NCBI GenBank assembly: GCA_031216915.1
Contig: CM062290.1
Location: forward strand, 170,519,453-170,583,452
Reading direction: 5' to 3'
DNA length: 64,000 nt
DNA from: Pictodentalium vernedei
Lineage: Eukaryota > Mollusca > Scaphopoda > Dentaliida > Dentaliidae
The translations under genes and the position numbers were made by a program. This document shows positions 42,851 through 54,243 of this stretch, one piece after another (the stretch's first letter is position 1; each line of letters begins with the position of its first letter). Below the pieces are notes generated by a model that saw only the letters and a program-made list of their open reading frames with translations, made no database searches and was not told where the DNA came from.

Positions 42851-44395
42851 TTGCTTGCTGGGTTGAACTGAAGTACGCTGCTGTCTACTCACAAAAATTA
42901 AAAATTGCAGGTTCGATGGTGTGCAGGAGATAACTTACCTGAAACTTGAAAGAATGGGCATTGTTAAGCCAATAATTTCCTAATATTGTCCAATAGGTCT
43001 ACATTTTGGTACTCTTGCAAGATTTTTCGCATACTCAATCACTTACTATTTTCAACAATGTTGTTCAAAATATGCCGGGCGTGCCCACTTCCAACCCTGG
43101 CTCCATGGTCCCGTAAAATGTTTTGAAATGACTATTTAGAATGTAGTGTCCTCATGGACAAAATGTTCAGGGCCAACTCGACTTGGAAGGGACATTCCTG
43201 TGTACTTCGGGAAAGGAATCGGAGCCTCTGGAACTGGGAAAAATTTGTGTCATGAAGGTCTAAACTAGAAAAACAAATTTTTGTATGTTTTTACAAAGTG
43301 GATACAAATGATTTTGATTGATATTTGTTGTCCTGATGTATCAGATGTCATGATGTAATGAAGAGATGAAAATTACAACAATTCATTGTTTTGATCAGAA
43401 AAAATACTTAATTATCAGGCATGAACTATGCATAAAAAGTTTCAGTGGTTTAGAGAAGGAGAATAAATGCTGATTTGGTGATGGGAAAGGATCCTTTTTG
43501 GGTACTCTGTTGCTGGTACGGATTATCACTACTTGGGGATGTGGTGATGAGATGCAACAGTTAAAAGCCAAGCTTCCAGAAATGATAAAGAGTTCTTTTC
43601 GACAACTGATCATACTTTGCAGTGTGCAAAATTTCTGAAATTACCCTAACCGACAGACCTTTTATGTTTGGGTTGGACAAGCCAAACATTCGGCTGTGTA
43701 AAGATTCTTGGGAAGCTGTTTTTTAATCATTAACAAGTATTACTATATTGCATGGGATTGAAATATATATAGCCTCTCAAGGCAAAAATCTAAAAATCTT
43801 TGAAAATACAAGAAAGGCTGATTAATTTACTTAGACCATTCAAGATGCATATTTGGTAGATGGTCATCCATTCATGTAATCACCATGTGAACGAAACAAG
43901 TGTTCCTGTAAAATTTTGCACACTGTTTTATTCACTGATTGCATTTTAATTTGATGAAAACATGTGTGTCATCTACAAAACAAAACTTTCCCCAAGAAAA
44001 TGGTGCCCAGAATGGATGTAAATACAATAAATTCAGAACAGTTCAAAAAATTGAGGAAGGAATTCTGTGTTCTCCCTTGCATCATATTACAGTATTCATC
44101 ATGAGCGATATCCAGTTATCCTAGGCTGATAATATTTTATTGTTAAATCACTGTTTGTAACAAGCCCATGGTTAAGGTGCTACATAAGTACGGGAAATTT
44201 GTATTCTTTGAAATTTCCACCACTGATATTCCATAAATGTGAATTAAATATCCACAAAATATACATCAAAACAAAGGCTGAGATGCATAGAGCACAAAAA
44301 TATATGTTAATCAACTCATGAAGTTGACACAGCCAGCAATGGTTCCTGGAAGTCTGCTACTGTATATGTTCGGGAACTGATAAAAAATAATACAG
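42851..44395. other. Unannotated stretch
   Basis: About 1.5 kb without recognisable genes or repeats. Short AT-rich frames only. Confidence 0.45.
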
Positions 44396-44712
44396 TGGTG
44401 TAGCCAGGGAGGGGGATGCCACCCCACTAAAATTATAGTGCCCCCCTCCCCCTCCTCCAAATGGGAAAATTAAAGCATCAGAGGGTCCCAGATTCATGCT
44501 GAGGGTAGGTGCATTATATTTTCAAACTTTTATTTGAGGAGCCCTTTTCCGCATCTGGACCTCCACCAATAGGAAGGAGGATACCGTAGGCCTGAGGTGG
44601 GGGTAAGTATGGCCTTCCCATTGGTGGAGGTTTGCCCCCACCCACCAATTGGAGAACCATACCTACCTACTCTCCAGGCCTACAATGACCTGGAACCCGG
44701 CAACCCCCAAAA
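44396..44712. repeat. Possible GC-rich inverted-repeat element
   Basis: GTGTAGCCAGGGAGGGGGAT on the left and, inverted, TGGCTATGTATTAATGGGTG with GGGGGC on the right resemble each other in order of motifs. Inside, CCTCCACCAATAGGAAGG faces CCATTGGTGGAGG, and CAGGCCTACAATGACC lies near GTAGGCCTGAGG. I cannot assign a family. Confidence 0.4.
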
Positions 44713-46275
44713 AGATTATGCCCCCACCCATTAATACATAGCCAAAATAATATTTCAGAACAACTTGTGGCCAAATATGCTTCAGTAATCATTATAATTG
44801 ATATTGTATATATATTTTTTATGTTCTATACATCACACTCTCATTTTGATGCATAATGTGTGGTCATACTAAACACTGAGGGATACCGAGTATTAGGAAA
44901 ATAGTAGGAATGGAATGAAAAGGGTATGAGGTGGAGTATTATGAATTTATAAATAGATTTAAGCAGTGAGTGCATGGTTTTAATGCCATATTTGAGAATT
45001 ATGAATGCTAAAATAATAGAGCTCATAAAAAATCTTCCTCTCAGTATTTAGTAGGAAGTTTTGGTAATTAGTATTTATAGCGGCCGCACTTCGGTAAGAG
45101 ATAGCATGAGTTACAGTGCTGGAAATGAACAAAATGACAGATGCAGTTTCAAGCTCTGTGAAATCAGAGACAGGAGTAAAATGCACCTGTGAAATATTAG
45201 TACATGTATTGAATTTTAAGAGAATACCATCACCAAACACCAGAAAGAAACTTTAAATTTTAAGGACCTGCTGAACTATGATAGTAACTTGTCACTGGCC
45301 ACAGAGTGCAGCTTTCTCAAAGCAACATACAATTATATGTCCTCAAAGTGTAATAGAGCTCCACAATATTTGTCAATAAGTGCATTATTTTTAAATCCAG
45401 TTAAATAGAAAGCATGGGTGCCAATGGGAGCATTCACACTTGCATTTATCTCATTTCCAGAAATGGAGAGTTAGTGATGGAATTGTGGTCCTAGATGACA
45501 AGGCAAAACCCAGAGTTTTTTTTATGGCTGCACAGTAAATCAATAAACCAATATATACCGGTATTCAATCCAGTATTGATTGAACAGTGAATAAAATCTT
45601 GAAGTTTGAGATAACCTACATATGCTTATCGTTCATCTGGACATTAATAAAGAGGATCGATTACAGTACAGACATTGTGGACGGGTCAAAATCCAATGGG
45701 TGGGGATTTTTCCATGCAAATAATTCAGAGATGATCCGACACCTACATGTAGCGTAATTTCCACCAATGAAACGCCAGAGTAATCGCGGTGCATCATTAG
45801 AGGAAATTTTGCTAGATGATTATTTCTGAATTATATGCGTGGAAAAAATGTCAACCGGTGGATTTTGACAAGTCCACGATAGCCCTACTGGATGACAGTT
45901 TACAGATTTGGAAAGCATCTGTGGCAAGCACATGGGGCAGGGCGTCAGCTGTCTTAGGGAGTTTAAGTATTGAAGAGAAGGGTCTTCCCACAGGAACATT
46001 TTAAAACAGTGCTATCGAATATGGTGATGAGACACAACTTTTTGACAAACTGTTTGTAGTTCCAGATGAACAACTTTTCGGTTATATGTTTTTTTCATTT
46101 TAGATAACCATTAACCACCAGAGGAACAATAAAATAATTCCTCTCAAATTTTATGACCTGATTGAATAGTGGTGTAATTACAAAAATATCAATTTATTGT
46201 CACTATTTATTTACCAACAATTTGATTTTCAAGATGCCTCAAGTATTTTTTTTGCCTTTAGTCTCGAATGAATAT
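44713..46275. other. Unannotated stretch
   Basis: About 1.5 kb with no supported gene. The 62-codon plus-strand frame at 45816-46004 (MIISELYAWKKCQPVDFD...) has ordinary composition but no motif and no evident splice sites, so I do not call it. Confidence 0.45.
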
Positions 46276-46455
46276 CATCCCTCTACCTAATAACTCAGCC
46301 GCATCACCAAATTGCGCAGTCGAAAAAATATTATTTTTAATAAAAATTGAGCAAAACCATATCAAGTGACCCCTCAATTAAAGCAAGTCTGTCGAGCTCA
46401 TTCCAATGAGGGGGTCACATGATATGGTTTTATTGCTAAACTAATATTTAAAATA
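46276..46455. mobile_element. TTAA-type palindromic MITE, subtype A, both ends damaged
   Basis: CTCTACCTAATAACTCAGCC, CGCATCACCAAATTGCGCAG, GTGACCCCTCAATTAAAGCA, CTGTCGAGCTCATTCCAATG, AGGGGGTCACATGATATGGT. The terminal TTAACCC on the left and the whole right subterminal part are missing; an AATAAATAAATGA run then leads into the next element. Confidence 0.7.
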
Positions 46456-46463
46456 AATGAAAT

Positions 46464-47802
46464 AAATAAATGACACTGTAGCTCAACTTGTCAAGACATG
46501 TACATGTATAGTATGTGACACAGCAATGACAAACATCTAGGTAATGACCTGATAACAAAGGTACACATAAAGTATTGTAACAGTCTGTACATAAATACTG
46601 ACCGTAGCCTGTAACAAATGTATAGGTAAAGTATTGTAAAGGTGGGTGACAGTCAGATGCTAAACTAGAAAAAAATCTTTGAGTCCCAGAGTGGGTCTGA
46701 CTGAACCCCAAAATATTTGTTCTCATAGCACAGTGATAACAAAGGCACCCCAAAACACACTCATTTCTGTCCCAAGATGAAAACAAAGGGACCAGTACCC
46801 AAGAAGTTTTGTGAAGATCAGTTCATAAATACGAGCTGTATAGAAGTTGTGACAAAAAACTGACTGGACCTAATTTCGGTACAAAATGGCCACTGGCAGC
46901 CATCTTGAATTTTGGACCGCAATCAGAAACACTCGTTCTCGTCCCAAGGTGATAACAAAGGTACCCAAGAAGTTTCATAAAGATCGGTTCATAAATAAGG
47001 CCTCTAGCCTGAGCCGTATAGAAGTTGTGTACAAAAAACTGATTAGACCCAAGTTCGGTACAAAATGGCCACTGGCAGCCATCTTGAATTGTGGACCGCA
47101 CTCAGAAACACTCGTTCTCGTCCCAAGGTGATAACAAAGGTACCCAAGAAATTATGTGAAGATCGGTTGATAAATACAGCATCTAGCCAGAGCCGTACTG
47201 ACATGTGTACTTACTGTGTGTAAGTAGCACTGAAAAAATCAAAGTTTATCTAATTTGCATAATTTCTGCACGAGAAAAAAAACCCGCATTTTTGTGATGT
47301 ATCCCATGGTACTAAACAATCACACAAAAATTTTTTCAAATCAGCACTTTCATATGGAAGTTCTGTGCAAAAATCTGATTGCACCTAATTCTGTACAAAA
47401 TGGCTGCCATCGGCCATCTTGAATTTTGGACCGCACCCCAAAACACTCGTTCTCGTCCCACGGTGATACCAAAGGTACCCAAGAAGTTTCGTAAAGATCG
47501 GTTTATAAATACGGCCTCTAGCCCGAGCCGTATTGGCATTTGCACTTACAGTGCTGAAAGTAACACTAAATACATCAAAGTTAGTCTAATTTGCATAGTT
47601 TACGTACGAGAAAAAAACCTGTATTATATGTGATGTATCCCATGGTACTAAACATTCATACAAAAAATTATTCAAATGAGCGCTTTCATATGGAAGTTCT
47701 GTGCAAAAACCTGATTTCACCTTAGTCTGTACAAAATGGCCGCCAGCAGACAACTTGAATTTCGGATTGGACCCAAAAACACCGCCAAAGTTGAGCTAAA
47801 AA
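46464..47802 (-). mobile_element. Hairpin-ended element, core type b
   Basis: Its start is shortened to AATGACACTGTAGCTCAACT, and it ends ACCGCCAAAGTTGAGCTAAA/AA. Core units closely follow 27166-28623 (CACTGGCAGCCATCTTGAAT, CTCGTTCTCGTCCCAAGGTG). The GGACGGAC zone and ~100 bp before the 5' terminus are deleted: ACCCAAAAACACC is joined straight to GCCAAAGTTGAGC. Confidence 0.8.
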
Positions 47803-47903
47803 TTGTGATATTGTCAGCGTTGGGTACAAGGTAATTCAAACTGAATCATCAAGGCATGCTGATTCATTCCAACAATGATGGCTCAAGTCCAGATTATTGG
47901 ACA

Positions 47904-48160
47904 TACAGAATGCAGATAGTGTATTATCACTAAATCACCCATAGAATGGAGATTCCACCCAAACAATAATTGCTAATTTGTTGCAATGCATCACAAGCAC
48001 AAGCAAAACTCCAGCCAATGAACCTCCGGGTTAAACCTGGATGTACACCGGCTGAAACATTTTGTTTTTTGTCCATATGTACAGTATTTGAAAGTGATAC
48101 TTTGGGTGATAACTCCACTCTGCCAATGATTTAATCACAAACCACTCTCCACGTACTGTA
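47904..48160. mobile_element. 257-bp TA-bounded inverted-repeat MITE
   Basis: Ends TACAGAATGCAGATAGTGTA and, inverted, TACAGTACGTGGAGAGTGGT. The subterminal AAATCACCCATAGAATGGAG faces AAATCATTGGCAGAGTGGAG. The interior CCAATGAACCTCCGGGTTAA and CCATATGTACAGTATTTGAA is that of 38621-38915 and 22279-22618. It lacks the arm duplication of the 38621 copy. Confidence 0.75.
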
Positions 48161-48288
48161 TGTTCAGTTATCTGAACAGCCTTTCAATACACTGGCATAC
48201 CTCAGTATTTTTATTTATACTGATACTGGTATTTAATTTTGAATATCGCGCAGCCCTAGCGCTTCTGTCAAATTTCTAAAGAAAGCCC

Positions 48289-48540
48289 ATTGTGCACAAA
48301 TTTGACAACAATTTCAAAGGAAAAGTGAATAAATCTGTCCAAGACAACAACTCAAGGCCTGAATATGGGGAATATCATAAATTAAGTGAACCAATAAGTC
48401 TTGATGAGGTCATGGGTATAATTACAAAATGTCCACCGAAGACGAAGTCTCTTACAAAATATCGAAACAGTGTTCCAACATCATCTTCAGTGGACTTGAA
48501 ACAAGCTTGCTTGGATGGGACCAGCATACATATTAAATAA
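48289..48540 (+). pseudogene. Possible LINE fragment upstream of the polymerase domain
   Basis: An 82-codon frame reads FDNNFKGKVNKSVQ, then LSEPISLDEVMGIITKCP and PKTKSLTKYRNSVPTS. The pattern of FK.KV, then PIS.(D/E)EV..II.K.P.K, then PT recalls the linker before the reverse transcriptase of CR1/Jockey-like LINEs (usual text: KTC.LDPIPT). The LDPI part is not recognisable and the frame ends at 48540 without a polymerase. It could also be a chance frame or a host exon. No target duplication or tail is seen. Confidence 0.35.
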
Positions 48541-49439
48541 ATAGAGAGATTAATACAGATATAAGACCCCTCTTTAAGGGCTTTAGTGTCTGTGTCTGTG
48601 TCTTTGGGTGTATGTGCTTGTGGGGATGTGTGTAGTGTTGTCATGAGGCTAACCCCACTACCTTATACAGTGGTAGCTAGGTACTGACTGTAAAAACCGG
48701 CACGGTACTTAACATGCTATATTTACACCAAATTAATACCCTATATACTAGTTAAACTGGAAGCAATGTAATGGACACTACACTGCCCTGGACTAGTCCA
48801 CTTGGAAACAAATGGACCACCTAGCTGTGTACCAGACTGCTATTTGTTGGACTGGGTCACAAGATATTTCAAATCCCACAGTGTCCCTGGACCCTGTACA
48901 ACTTTGGCATGGTGAAACTTTTATTCATTCAGTGCATGGGTCTGATCATATATGCATATCTGATTATAACTACGATCTAAAATGTCTTGGATGTCTCCCA
49001 CCTTCAACATACATGTCTGTTTCTCGACAGATGGGTAATGAGGGTGAAAACTTCAAAAACAAAAAGGGTCAACTAAAAACCCAAGGCTATATTAATGCTG
49101 TTGACCCCGAGCCAGAATGGCTAAAAAATATACTGAATATATACATATACTAAATACAACCTGCAGCTTCGGGTGTACTGATTCTTATCACAGTACGCCA
49201 CAAAAGACTACTAGTAATAATGGCATAAAGCCAATAATAGCAAAACAATTTAAAAGCTGGTCCAAGGACTGGATAAAAGCTGATGAGAGTACATGTACTA
49301 TTTTCATCAAATATTACTGTTGTCTATGTTGTGCAGGGCTCGATTTTACTGGATTCACAGAGCAGATTTCTAATCGATTTTTAACTAGAGCTAATCAATT
49401 TCAAAAGAAAAATCATGTCAATAATAGGAAATGCTAACC
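48541..49439. other. Unannotated stretch with two plus-strand frames
   Basis: Frames at 48812-49153 (113 codons) and 49117-49437 (106 codons, other phase) are the longest outside repeats on the plus strand. A polypyrimidine-AG acceptor-like sequence, GTCTGTTTCTCGACAG, precedes ATGGGTAATGAGGG at 49033. I recognise no domain, and codon use is not distinctive, so I leave them as uncalled. Confidence 0.35.
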
Positions 49440-50545
49440 CAAATTTATCCAAGCAGGGTTACAGCGGTTGATGACATGTGCGCCATCATCGTGCAGTACG
49501 CCATAGTACACGGCATCAACGTGCTCCCATGTAGGCAACCGGGATAAAGTGCCTTGCCCAAGGACACAAAATGGACCATTCCGGACATTGATTGAACTTG
49601 GGCCCTCTAGCATACAGGCACTCGACGTATTATCAGATTTTATCAATTTTAATAACATGTATATTTATATTATCATTACCAAAAAGGTAAAGATATGACA
49701 CTTCCCAGATCAAAATTTTCAACAATGTCTAAAATAGCAAATACCTCATCGATCTCGCTCATTTAAACAACAAAATGTTGTGTAATTCGCAGAGCCCCTG
49801 AGAGTTTGAGCCCAAGATTGACGGAAATTTGACTTTTATTCGCATCTTTTTCACTTTTTATTGACTGAATCGAGAGAGTAGGCTATCCAAGCCGGCTGCC
49901 CCCTCTAAATTTTTCTTCCCACGTAATCTACATGTATTTATGGTGTAATGGTTACAACTATAACCTAAGAAACTAAATGAATTTCTGATTCGGGGTATCA
50001 GATTAACTTGAGAATTTTTGTAGTTTGCATGTGGATGACACACGCCCACCCCCTCCCTCCCAACAAACTTGCAGTTAAAATATCAATAGCATGACTAGTA
50101 ATGTTAATTTTAAATATCTGTATATGACAATCAGACATGTTACCATGACAACATCTTTGATGCTTTTACCATCATTTTTCGAGAGATTAAAATGTTTTTA
50201 TTGAAGTTAAGTTGTTGTGTTGTTTTGTGTTGTATTGAGTGAAGCATAAAGACTTTTGAAATGCACGCAATTGTGTCTATAGGTAGACGACCAAGGAACC
50301 CGTAGCGTGGCACTCATTGTTCGGTTACCAGATAACAGCTGGCATGATTAGTTGACTCTCTCGATTCATATTTTAGAGATTGTTAAAAAATTTGATTTGG
50401 AGAGTATCATACGTTTACTTTTTTTAGTATTGATAATATAATATATATTGTATTAAAATTGATAAAACCTGATAATACGTTGAGTGCCTGTGCCTCTAGC
50501 ATAGAAGTCTAACAGTCTACCACTGAGATACTGCACTCCCTAGTG
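49440..50545 (-). mobile_element. tRNA-headed SINE, head 2, split by a DNA transposon
   Basis: The minus-strand head lies at 50545-50504: GGGAGTGCAGTATCTCAGTG, GTAGACTGTTAGACTTCTAT, with a good box A. The body lies at 49614-49440: TGTGTCCTTGGGCAAGGCAC, TTTATCCCGGTTGCCTACAT, GTACTGCACGATGATGGCGC, ATGTCATCAACCGCTGTAAC. Between them, 49615-50490 is a later insertion. The 3' tail is missing. The head is that of 22665-22855. Confidence 0.8.
49615..50490. mobile_element. 876-bp non-autonomous DNA transposon with long inverted repeats
   Basis: CAGGCACTCGACGTATTATC, AGATTTTATCAATTTTAATA, ATATTATCATTACCAAAA and TCAACAATGTCTAAAATA on the left face an inverted copy on the right that starts CAGGCACTCAACGTATTATC. 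Pairing extends about 130 bp, and TGAATCGAGAGAGT also recurs at 49866 and, inverted, at 50362. An 11-bp direct repeat CCTCTAGCATA flanks it (49604-49614, 50493-50503), with two extra bases TG on the right. Terminal CAGG and an 8-11-bp duplication would suit a hAT- or Mutator-like element. There is no transposase. Confidence 0.8.
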
Positions 50546-51649
50546 GGGAATTAAATCTTACAAGTTGAGACTTCTATTTTCTTACATAAGTAAACAATAA
50601 CCAAATAATAAATTTGGGACATTAAAATATTTTGCTTTACTATACATGTAAATCAAAGTATAATTTGCTGAAAAAAAATCCATATAGGGCGACTTGCTCC
50701 AATACGATGATGTTAAATGTTGGGACGAAAGCCATTGCCAAACGCCGTGGACTCTTTTCCCTGAATGGTGTCACATGCACATAGCAGGCCCCTAATCTGT
50801 CACAAAATATCATAGCAACATAAAAAAATTCAGATTTCCTCTCCAAAATCTCATTGTTGCTGGCCCATGTAACACAAACTTAAAGCTTAATGGGCCACCA
50901 TAAATTCAGAAGGAGGCATTTCCCCCATTTGAAGCCCTGAACATCACATATTTTTTCGAATACAATTAATTGGTTAAGTCAGCTAACTTTTTTTTTCATC
51001 GTTTGGTCCGACTTTTTTGAGAGAGACCACGACCTACATGGTGTAATTCATGAAATTTTTCAACATGAAGAAACCCCAAAATTATTTGCCAATTTTTCAA
51101 TACCTTTTCACATTTGCGTCAACTTGTGAGTAGTATATAATTGCTCACATGGCGAAGGCGAGTTTTTCGACGCAATCACAACAAGTAGAAATCAGATCAG
51201 ATACATGCAGTGCATTAGTATCAAAGCGGCGATGGGGCTGGACTTCAGGCAAGTAATACTGGACACTCACAAGGCAAGTTTAAAAGAAAAAAAGTCACCA
51301 ATATTATGTCCAGACATGGTGAATATCTTTCGACTCAGTCATTTAAGGTCTACCAAATGTTCGCTCAATATAATGGTGAGAGAAGAGAGAAGACCAAGTT
51401 TCCAATATGATGCCAGTGACATGTTCCCCTCAGTATTACTAAGGGGAGTATTAACTCGAGGAGTAAACTTACCTCGAGGGGAGTGAACTGACAAGAGTCA
51501 TTGCAGTTGTCTGATTTTGTGTTGTTTTTTTTTAGCCTGTGCATATACTTTGTCCGCCATTTGAAAGTCGAACGAATCAGCCTGTACTGTCTTAACCAAT
51601 AAAAGAGAAAATTAAGGTTTCATATTTCACGCAGTAATGCAAATAAAAA
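50546..51649. other. Unannotated stretch with one minisatellite-like segment
   Basis: At 50650-50740 the text TATAATTTGCTGAAAAAAAA, GGCGACTTGCTCCAATACGA and TTAAATGTTGGGACGAA matches 52305-52375 and is a stray unit of that array. The 93-codon plus-strand frame at 51205-51486 shows no recognisable motif and is not called. Confidence 0.45.
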
Positions 51650-52115
51650 AAGCTGCATACCAAATATCAAAAGATTCTTATTGGTTGATCTGAAGAAGAA
51701 GATTTTTAAAGAATAGTCCTCATACTGCACTAATTTAAACATTTGGGCTCCCACAGGGAGCCCAAATATGGACCCAGGGAATTGATTTCAATAAACATGT
51801 GAAACAATCTTCCAAAGATGTTATATGTGAAATTTGAAAGCTTTTAGAGCAGTGGTTTGAGAGAAAAGTAGTCTTATATGTTTTTCCCATTACCCACAGG
51901 GTTAAAAAATGCTGACTCAGAAATTTTTCAAAGTCCCAGAAAAGTACCCCATGATAAAACCGATAGCAATTTTTTTTTATCATTCCATTCTGTTAGTCCT
52001 AAGGAAGCTTCACACCAAATAAGAATTCTCAGTGCCGTGTAGTTTTGGAGATATGGGTGTTTTAATTATTTCTATTTTTAGCTCCTGCGGTTCTCATGGG
52101 GTAACGGGAAAAAAA
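51650..52115 (-). repeat. Inverted fragment of the 165-bp array family
   Basis: The minus strand reads TTTTGATATTTGGTATGCAG-type units at 51655-51850, and the block ACATATAACATCTTTGGAAG, AAACATATAAGACTACTTTT, AACCCTGTGGGTAATGGGAA up to 51910 matches 1999-2265 closely. It then continues into the GAGAACCGCAGGAGC/TAAAAATAGAAAT module (52000-52105) known from 13394-13500. Confidence 0.7.
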
Positions 52116-52600
52116 ATGGATGTAAAAAAAAAACAAATTCATTTGGGACGAATTGACTCGATACTCTGAAAAAAATTGTTAGCATCATTTGCCACGGTTG
52201 TCACTTTGGGACGAAACATCCTGCCATGCTGGGTGAAAGATCCCAGGATGAACAGGGTTTGGGATGAAATGTCACGTAACCATGAGACCCACACATCTCG
52301 CAAAGAATAATTTGCTGAAAACAAAATTGCGTCCAAGGCGATTTGCACCGATACAATGATTTGAAATGTTGGGACGAATGATTGGAATCGTCCTGTTAAA
52401 AAACAAAACAAATTCATTTGGGGCGAATGAACTCGATACTCTGAAAAAAATGTTGGAATGAATCGTCCTGGTTGCCACTTTGGGACGAAACATCCTGGGA
52501 TGAACCGGTTTGGGGATGAAATGTCCCGTAACCATGTGACCCACCCACCCCAAGAATTTTGATACCCTAGCTTTGTTCTTGTATATGTACAGCACATTTG
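52116..52600 (-). repeat. Tandem repeat with GGGACGAA motifs
   Basis: AACAAATTCATTTGGGACGA, ATTGACTCGATACTCTGAAA, ACTTTGGGACGAAACATCCT, GGGATGAAATGTCACGTAAC occurs at 52125 and again at 52400, a period of about 270 bp. The second unit is cut short at 52560. The 132- and 152-codon minus-strand frames here simply translate the repeat. Confidence 0.7.
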
Positions 52601-54048
52601 GCCACAAGTTGTTCTCGTGAAATATTATTAAATTATCAGTTCTGGTACGAATACGGTAGTAGACTTCCATGAACCAGTGGTGCCTAGGTCAATGAGTTGA
52701 TTACACACGTGTTTCGTGTTTTATACATCTGAATCTTCATTTTGATGTACATTTTGTGTATATTTGAAATGAAGGAATATCAGAGGTGAGAATTTTCAAA
52801 ATAAACACAATTTCATTAATTATATAGCCCCTTAAAATTTCGGAGTCCCTTAGCTCAACTTCTGTGCTTTGTTTGCAGTTTATATTTCAAATCGGATATT
52901 TATTGCTGCAATTTGCAAACAAGAATAGCAAGTAATTTAAGTCGTAAATATCAAAGCTATTCTCCGCTGGAATTCCAGCTACGGAGTCCCCACTATTCGG
53001 GTGGTCGAAACCAGCTGTTGGAAATGTTCAGACCAGAAAGAGCTTATTTTATGATTTCGATATTTATGGCTCCTTCTCTCTCCGACAAAAATGATCGATT
53101 ATAAAAATCAGCCACCCAGACCCACTTGGCTTTCATTTCAATTGGAATATGCCGAAATTTGGTGAAACGGCATTCGGCAAGTTGTGAATGTGATTGACGG
53201 TCTTCATCAGAGACTCCTCACCAAAGAAATAATGGCGTATGTAGTTCAATATTTATTTTACAAGCACTCAAGTCATATAAAGACCCACAAATTTATTTGT
53301 GACTGAAATTATACGGTCATGCTTATTGTAAGTTTCATTAAACACGAAAGTAGGCCTACATCAACATCCGGTGCACGTTATTCACGCGAGAATTTGAGAC
53401 GCCTCCGAAACGCCGTAAAATGAAAAAAGTGATCTTTGCAAACCATAAAATATATGGATATTCCTAATTTCTTTAAAAAAGCGTATATGTTTGGTAAACT
53501 TGTCTGAAATTACTTCAAGTATGAATATAATGACGAAAAACCGTAGTATGACAAAACATACGCTTTAAAAATATGAATTACAGGCGCGTCAAAAATCGCC
53601 CGCAAATATATACGGTTTTCCAAGTTTGAGTTTTTTAGCATGGAATATCTCGAAAAATGTTGTTTTAAATTAAAAACAGATTTCTTCTCGTTATTTAGCG
53701 TGCAAAACTTAACATTTCTGCATACAGGGGTTTCGGCACACATCTCTTGTTCTTTTGCGCGGAGGCACTGAACATTAGGGCAACGTGAAACAGGTTGCCC
53801 AAATGTTTTAGCACGTAAAAAACCGACCTTTGGACAACTTTCGGTTGTCCAAATGTCATTTACATGAATATATATATATATATATATATTGTGCACTGGA
53901 GCCACGATTGTGGCGTCTCCAACAGCCTTGACAGCATAAGAAATGGGAAAAATCCTAAAAAAAAAACGTCGAATATTTGGGTGAAGATTTTGAAGAACCG
54001 CGTTCCGATCAGAAAGATTTACGATAGATTGTACACATAAAAACTTTA
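52601..54048. other. Unannotated stretch
   Basis: Contains a (TA) microsatellite at 53868-53890. The 183-codon minus-strand frame at 53510-54061 runs through that microsatellite (IYIYIYI) and into the Tc1 terminal repeat, so I do not consider it a gene. Nothing else is recognised. Confidence 0.5.
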
Positions 54049-54080
54049 TATACTGAGTCAAAAAAGAAAGTATAATGAAC
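54049..54080 (-). repeat. Tc1 terminal inverted repeat (3' side of transposase)
   Basis: TATACTGAGTCAAAAAAGAA AGTATA begins after a TA dinucleotide at 54049-54050. ACTGAGTCAAAAAAGAAA is a common start for Tc1-type elements of marine invertebrates. The matching repeat on the other side is not found. Confidence 0.6.
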
Positions 54081-54243
54081 TTTGAGGAGCATTGTTTTTA
54101 GTATTATCGACTTGAATCCCAAACAAATGATTGTAAATTTATATTTCGAGTCTAGCTGTATGAATGTGCATACTCTCATGTTCTTACTGTTCCCAGCGTC
54201 TCGTCAGGGCGTCGCAATTCAGATATGGGATGAAATGAAAAGT

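Noticed and set aside
48812-49437. Two overlapping plus-strand frames after an acceptor-like site
   Set aside because: No domain and different phases; kept only as an unannotated stretch.
52139-52597. 152-codon minus-strand frame
   Set aside because: It is the translation of the ~270-bp GGGACGAA tandem repeat.
53510-54061. 183-codon minus-strand reading frame, the joint longest in the window
   Set aside because: It crosses a TA microsatellite (IYIYIYI) and begins in a Tc1 terminal repeat; no domain, start context or splice sites.
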